Positions 61,120-64,000 of a DNA stretch of 64,000 nucleotides are shown here, piece after piece. Position numbers and translations under genes: made by a program. The notes below the pieces were generated by a model. It was not told where the DNA came from, made no database searches, and worked only from the letters and a program-made list of their open reading frames with translations. The stretch lies in contig VXBM01001670.1 in the NCBI GenBank assembly GCA_013400155.1, forward strand, positions 73,392-137,391, read 5' to 3'. How positions within the stretch are numbered: the stretch's first letter is position 1; each line of letters opens with the position of its first letter. Origin of the DNA: Helopsaltes ochotensis. Its lineage: Eukaryota; Chordata; Aves; Passeriformes; Locustellidae.

Positions 61120-62832
61120 AAAAAAAAGAGCATCACTGTTGTGTTGCATTAAGGGCAGCTCAATGAGCAACACAGACTTCAATCTTCTTAGAGGGCATAT
61201 ATCTCACAGTTTTTTAGAAAGCACACCTTTTATAGATTGTTTCAATACATTTGGACATGATCAGTACTTTAATTAACAACCCTCACCATCATTGGCTAAT
61301 TAGAAATGGCATTCCTTTGTAAACATCTTGCAAATCAACAACACACGCAAACACCAGGTGCAAGGATTGTTTTGAATTCTTTCACTGAGCTTTCTCACAA
61401 CTTCCCAGACTAGCGTATGGAAAAGTTATTTGACTTTCTCTCTCACAGACCTTGCCATTGTCTGATGCTTGAAAATTTCTCTCTGACCAGGCTCTCAGCA
61501 TCCACAATATTCTTGGAGAAATAACATTAAATAGTATCTACTATTGTGTTCTGAAAAAGAACTATAGAATTAAGAGGATGTTTTCATATTAAAAAACATC
61601 TAAATCCCTTGTTATATAGCTTAAACTAGCACATAGTAAACAAAATTTGTTCTGTAAATATCAGCTACTTACATGGATCCAATTTAGATTCTTCGCTTCC
61701 CACATCTGCCAACTATGGAATTCTGCCAAAACACAGAACTCAAAGACAAAGTCCTTAAACTCATCTTATCTATACAGAAAAAACCCTACATGGTTACCTA
61801 TGTCTTCTCAGAGTTGGTGAGTAGGGTATGTGCAAAAGCAGAAATATTTTACAAAACAAGATACCTGTGAGTATGCACATTTCCAGAGATAGGTGGTCAA
61901 GAAGTAGGAGCTGAGGCAGAGAAGGCAGTTTAGACTGCAGTGTCAAATGCATGCATTTGACGTACACCCAAATTATCTCCTTAATACTTTTTGAAATGTG
62001 ACTTTATCATTTGCAGTAATCCTCTAAAAAGGTGAGCAATGAGCCTTTAAGTTTTGATATTCCTTTATATGATGCACTGTGATATAGTGATGAAATTCTA
62101 AAAGATAGGAGACATTTCATTCTTTCCTTCCCACTTGACAAAGGTATGCTGTTGACTGATTACAGAAGGCAAGGCATAAAAACCAGAGTGGAGATCCCAT
62201 TACAGTGAATTGCAAAGTACAGTACTCAGATATAGGTGCCTTCTCTTTTCAAAAGACTTTAATTTCATCAGGAGGGGACGAACTACATTTGACTACTCTT
62301 GAGTGGTCATTCCTTTCAAATCTGTCACTAATCTGAAGAGGGTTAATGTCTTTCTCCCCATTAACCCTCTGAGAGTTGGCTTGGCTTTCTTCCAGGGAAA
62401 TCCTTTCAAAAGGCCCGGTTGCACCATAAAACCTTTCAACAGGTCTCATGTACCCAGGTCATACTGAGGGGAAAAAAATTTACCATTATAATTTCAGGAA
62501 AAGCAGACAATTATCATTTGACTTGCCCTTAGTAGTTACACCCTTCAGTAACTCGCTGAGAGTCAATGTCCTTCTCCTCCCAACCCACTCTGAGGTTCAC
62601 TTTCTCCCACTGAAAACCTTTCGGTAGGTCCAGGTCACACCAGAAAACCCTTAATAACTTTGGACCACATTGATCACTCCATCAGATCCAAAGGATCCTG
62701 TCTGACGTTACAATTAAGTAATGCTCTGGTCCATCCAGTGGGTTTAGGGGAAAGTTTGACTCTCTGGCTGGTGTGTGAGAAGAACAACAAGAACTCTCAA
62801 GATTAGAGTGAAACAACACTAAATTACCAGGA

Positions 62833-62894
62833 TATCTATCTATCTATCTACCTATCTATCTATCTATCTATCTATCTAATCTATCATCTATCTA
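62833..62894. repeat. (TATC)n tetranucleotide microsatellite
   Basis: About fourteen TATC units with one TACC variant and a slipped ATC near the end. Confidence 0.97.
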
Positions 62895-62899
62895 GCGCT

Positions 62900-62926
62900 C
62901 TGTGTGTGTGTGTGTGTATGTGTGTG
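62900..62926. repeat. (TG)n dinucleotide microsatellite
   Basis: About thirteen TG units with one TA interruption, just after the TATC array. Confidence 0.95.
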
Positions 62927-64000
62927 GCAGGTTTATCTGGGAATCGTTTTGTTGCAATGGCAAGAAGGTATGTGGCCACTGTTGTTATAATTTATGGAAA
63001 TATAAAAAGCATCATTTAAGAAAATATAAAAGGAAAAGAAAAATAAGAAGGAAAGGACAAAAGTAGATAACCAAAAGATATCACTGCACAAGGATTCAGC
63101 TATGAGACTATTGCAGCTTAGATATCCGTTGCTCAGTGATGTTTGTGGTCTTGATCCACTGAGGGTGGCGAAAACCCCCACAACATAAAATTCAGCGGGT
63201 CTTCGATAGTTTATGACATTTATGACATTTTCTAATGTTTCTCAGCATAGTGTAGCCAGTCATGCCTTATCAGAATGGATGAATACCTTCAGGCCTATGT
63301 CCCGAATGTCCTGATAACTTCCCTGTGAATGAAGTTTTACATCTGATCCAGTTGCCTTTTCTCTTACCTGGCTCAAAGGCCAGCTTCTTGCTGAACAAAG
63401 GTTGGTTTGTAGTGGTCATCCTGTGGTGAGGGGTGCTCACCCCCTCTGCACCAGGGCCGCTCTTACGGAGATCAGAGGTTTCACCACCATACATCCAAAA
63501 TGCCTCCTCCTCCCCTTCATTTGGCAGGGGTGCAAGCCTGATCTCAGCAAAGCACCCTGCTGCTTTTGCAAATAATTAATTGTTTGAGTTATTAAGCCTT
63601 AACATTTCAGTCTCTCATAAGAGGAAGGAACATTTGGATTTTTTCTTCAACTCTCCTGTATGTGATTGCCTCAACAATTATATTATTTGATTTGCAAACT
63701 GCTTCTGTCTGCTCGTCTGCACTTTCCCTGCTCACTATCTCTTTAAGAAACTGTAATTTTACCTGTGTATGACATACAATGAAAGTATTATTTGTGCACT
63801 ACACAGTGGACACTATATTCAGCTCAAACTAGCTTTTCATGGTAAGGATTAAACAGTGTCCAAACACAACATATCAAAGAATAAACTTAGTTTTGAGTAT
63901 TGGGTCTTTTTCTGTTTGGTTCCAGTTTTAACCTATGTTATTTCCTGTCCCCCATGAGTCCGTTTAACTGTATGGAATTCCTAAATCAAGCTGTAAATAA

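Larger units (their letters stand above)
62240..63600. mobile_element. Probable LTR/ERV-derived region (unassigned)
   Basis: Sequence character changes here: GC-rich blocks with words that I associate with bird LTR-type repeats (GAGGGTGGCGAAAACCCCCA, GGTGAGGGGTGCTCACCCCC, CAGGGCCGCTCTTACGGAG). Two loosely similar segments lie about 200 bases apart (62335-62455 and 62555-62655), each with an AATGTCYTTCTC word followed by a CCTTTC...AGGTC word. Microsatellites lie between. There is no identifiable gag, pol or env reading. Boundaries and orientation are uncertain. Confidence 0.35.
1..64000 (+). other. CSMD1: Interior of the CSMD1 gene (partial gene body)
   Basis: Ten plus-strand exons encode alternating CUB and sushi domains in the order and wording I remember for CSMD1: CUB3 end, sushi 3, CUB4, sushi 4, CUB5, sushi 5, CUB6, sushi 6. 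CSMD1 is a roughly 3,560-residue type I membrane protein with 14 CUB and 28 sushi domains. It is strongly expressed in brain, has been reported as a complement regulator and tumour suppressor, and is a schizophrenia-associated locus in humans. CSMD3 and CSMD2 were considered; signatures such as GGGRRVWSAPLPRC and NECHDPG followed by INGRRFGDRF fit CSMD1 better. No promoter, first exon, last exon or polyadenylation site is in the window. The exons join without a stop, so the gene looks intact here. Confidence 0.93.
55352..64000 (+). other. CSMD1: CSMD1 intron after sushi 6 (5' part, at least 8.6 kb)
   Basis: I looked for the CUB7 exon (ECGASV-like start, NFPSNY-like motif) and did not find it up to 64000. 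Contents: short A runs, a T/G-rich stretch near 56.33-56.40 kb, a (GGAAA)n array leading into a 353-N gap, and a probable repeat-derived region from about 62.2 kb with TATC and TG microsatellites. About 56.4-60.6 kb shows nothing recognisable. Confidence 0.8.

Noticed and set aside
60444..61182. Several long open frames on both strands with Lys/Glu/Arg or Ser/Phe/Pro repeats
   Set aside because: Products of the GGAAA array and the N gap.

Overview
This window is vertebrate nuclear DNA, almost certainly from a bird. It is AT-rich and intron-dominated. It carries several decayed CR1 LINEs in both orientations and LTR-type repeats of families common in birds, probably a passerine or relative. 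It has two assembly gaps (N runs at 18332-18921 and 60767-61119). There are no bacterial-style genes, rRNA genes or CRISPR arrays. I could support one protein-coding gene: a plus-strand internal segment of CSMD1 (CUB and Sushi multiple domains 1), a very large single-pass membrane protein built of alternating CUB and sushi (CCP) domains.

Ten consecutive CSMD1 exons can be placed to the base from splice sites, reading frame and remembered family sequence: 5471-5583 (end of CUB3), 27252-27434 (sushi 3), 29451-29777 (CUB4), 31754-31948 (sushi 4), 36063-36201 and 40259-40446 (CUB5 in two exons), 46446-46634 (sushi 5), 50274-50390 and 51823-52038 (CUB6 in two exons), 55163-55351 (sushi 6). They join in one open frame of 1856 nt, about 618 codons, with no stop or frameshift. 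The preceding CUB3 exon must lie upstream of base 1. The following CUB7 exon was not found and should lie beyond 64000 (or, less likely, in the second gap). The whole window is therefore interior to this one transcription unit: 97% intron, 3% coding.

The introns hold most of the structure. 1-5470: tail of an upstream intron with a (CCAAAA)n tract and a 78-bp (CCCCTT)n array. 5584-27251: a 21.7 kb intron with an assembly gap, a GC-rich patch at 15.7-15.9 kb and CR1 pieces, including two arranged back to back. 27.4-36 kb: a T/G-rich block just downstream of the sushi 3 exon, an A/T hexamer array, and a long old CR1 interrupted by a solo LTR. 36-50 kb: a 1.2 kb LTR-like repeat with inverted ends and an internal minisatellite, another CR1 3' end, and a second solo LTR of the same family as the first. 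55-64 kb: start of another long intron with a (GGAAA)n array running into a gap, and a probable LTR-derived region with tetranucleotide and dinucleotide microsatellites.

I saw no convincing new biological system. The points most worth checking are the LTR-like repeat with inverted ends, the G4/i-motif-capable hexamer array, the nested LTR in the CR1, and the T/G-rich intronic block near a splice donor.
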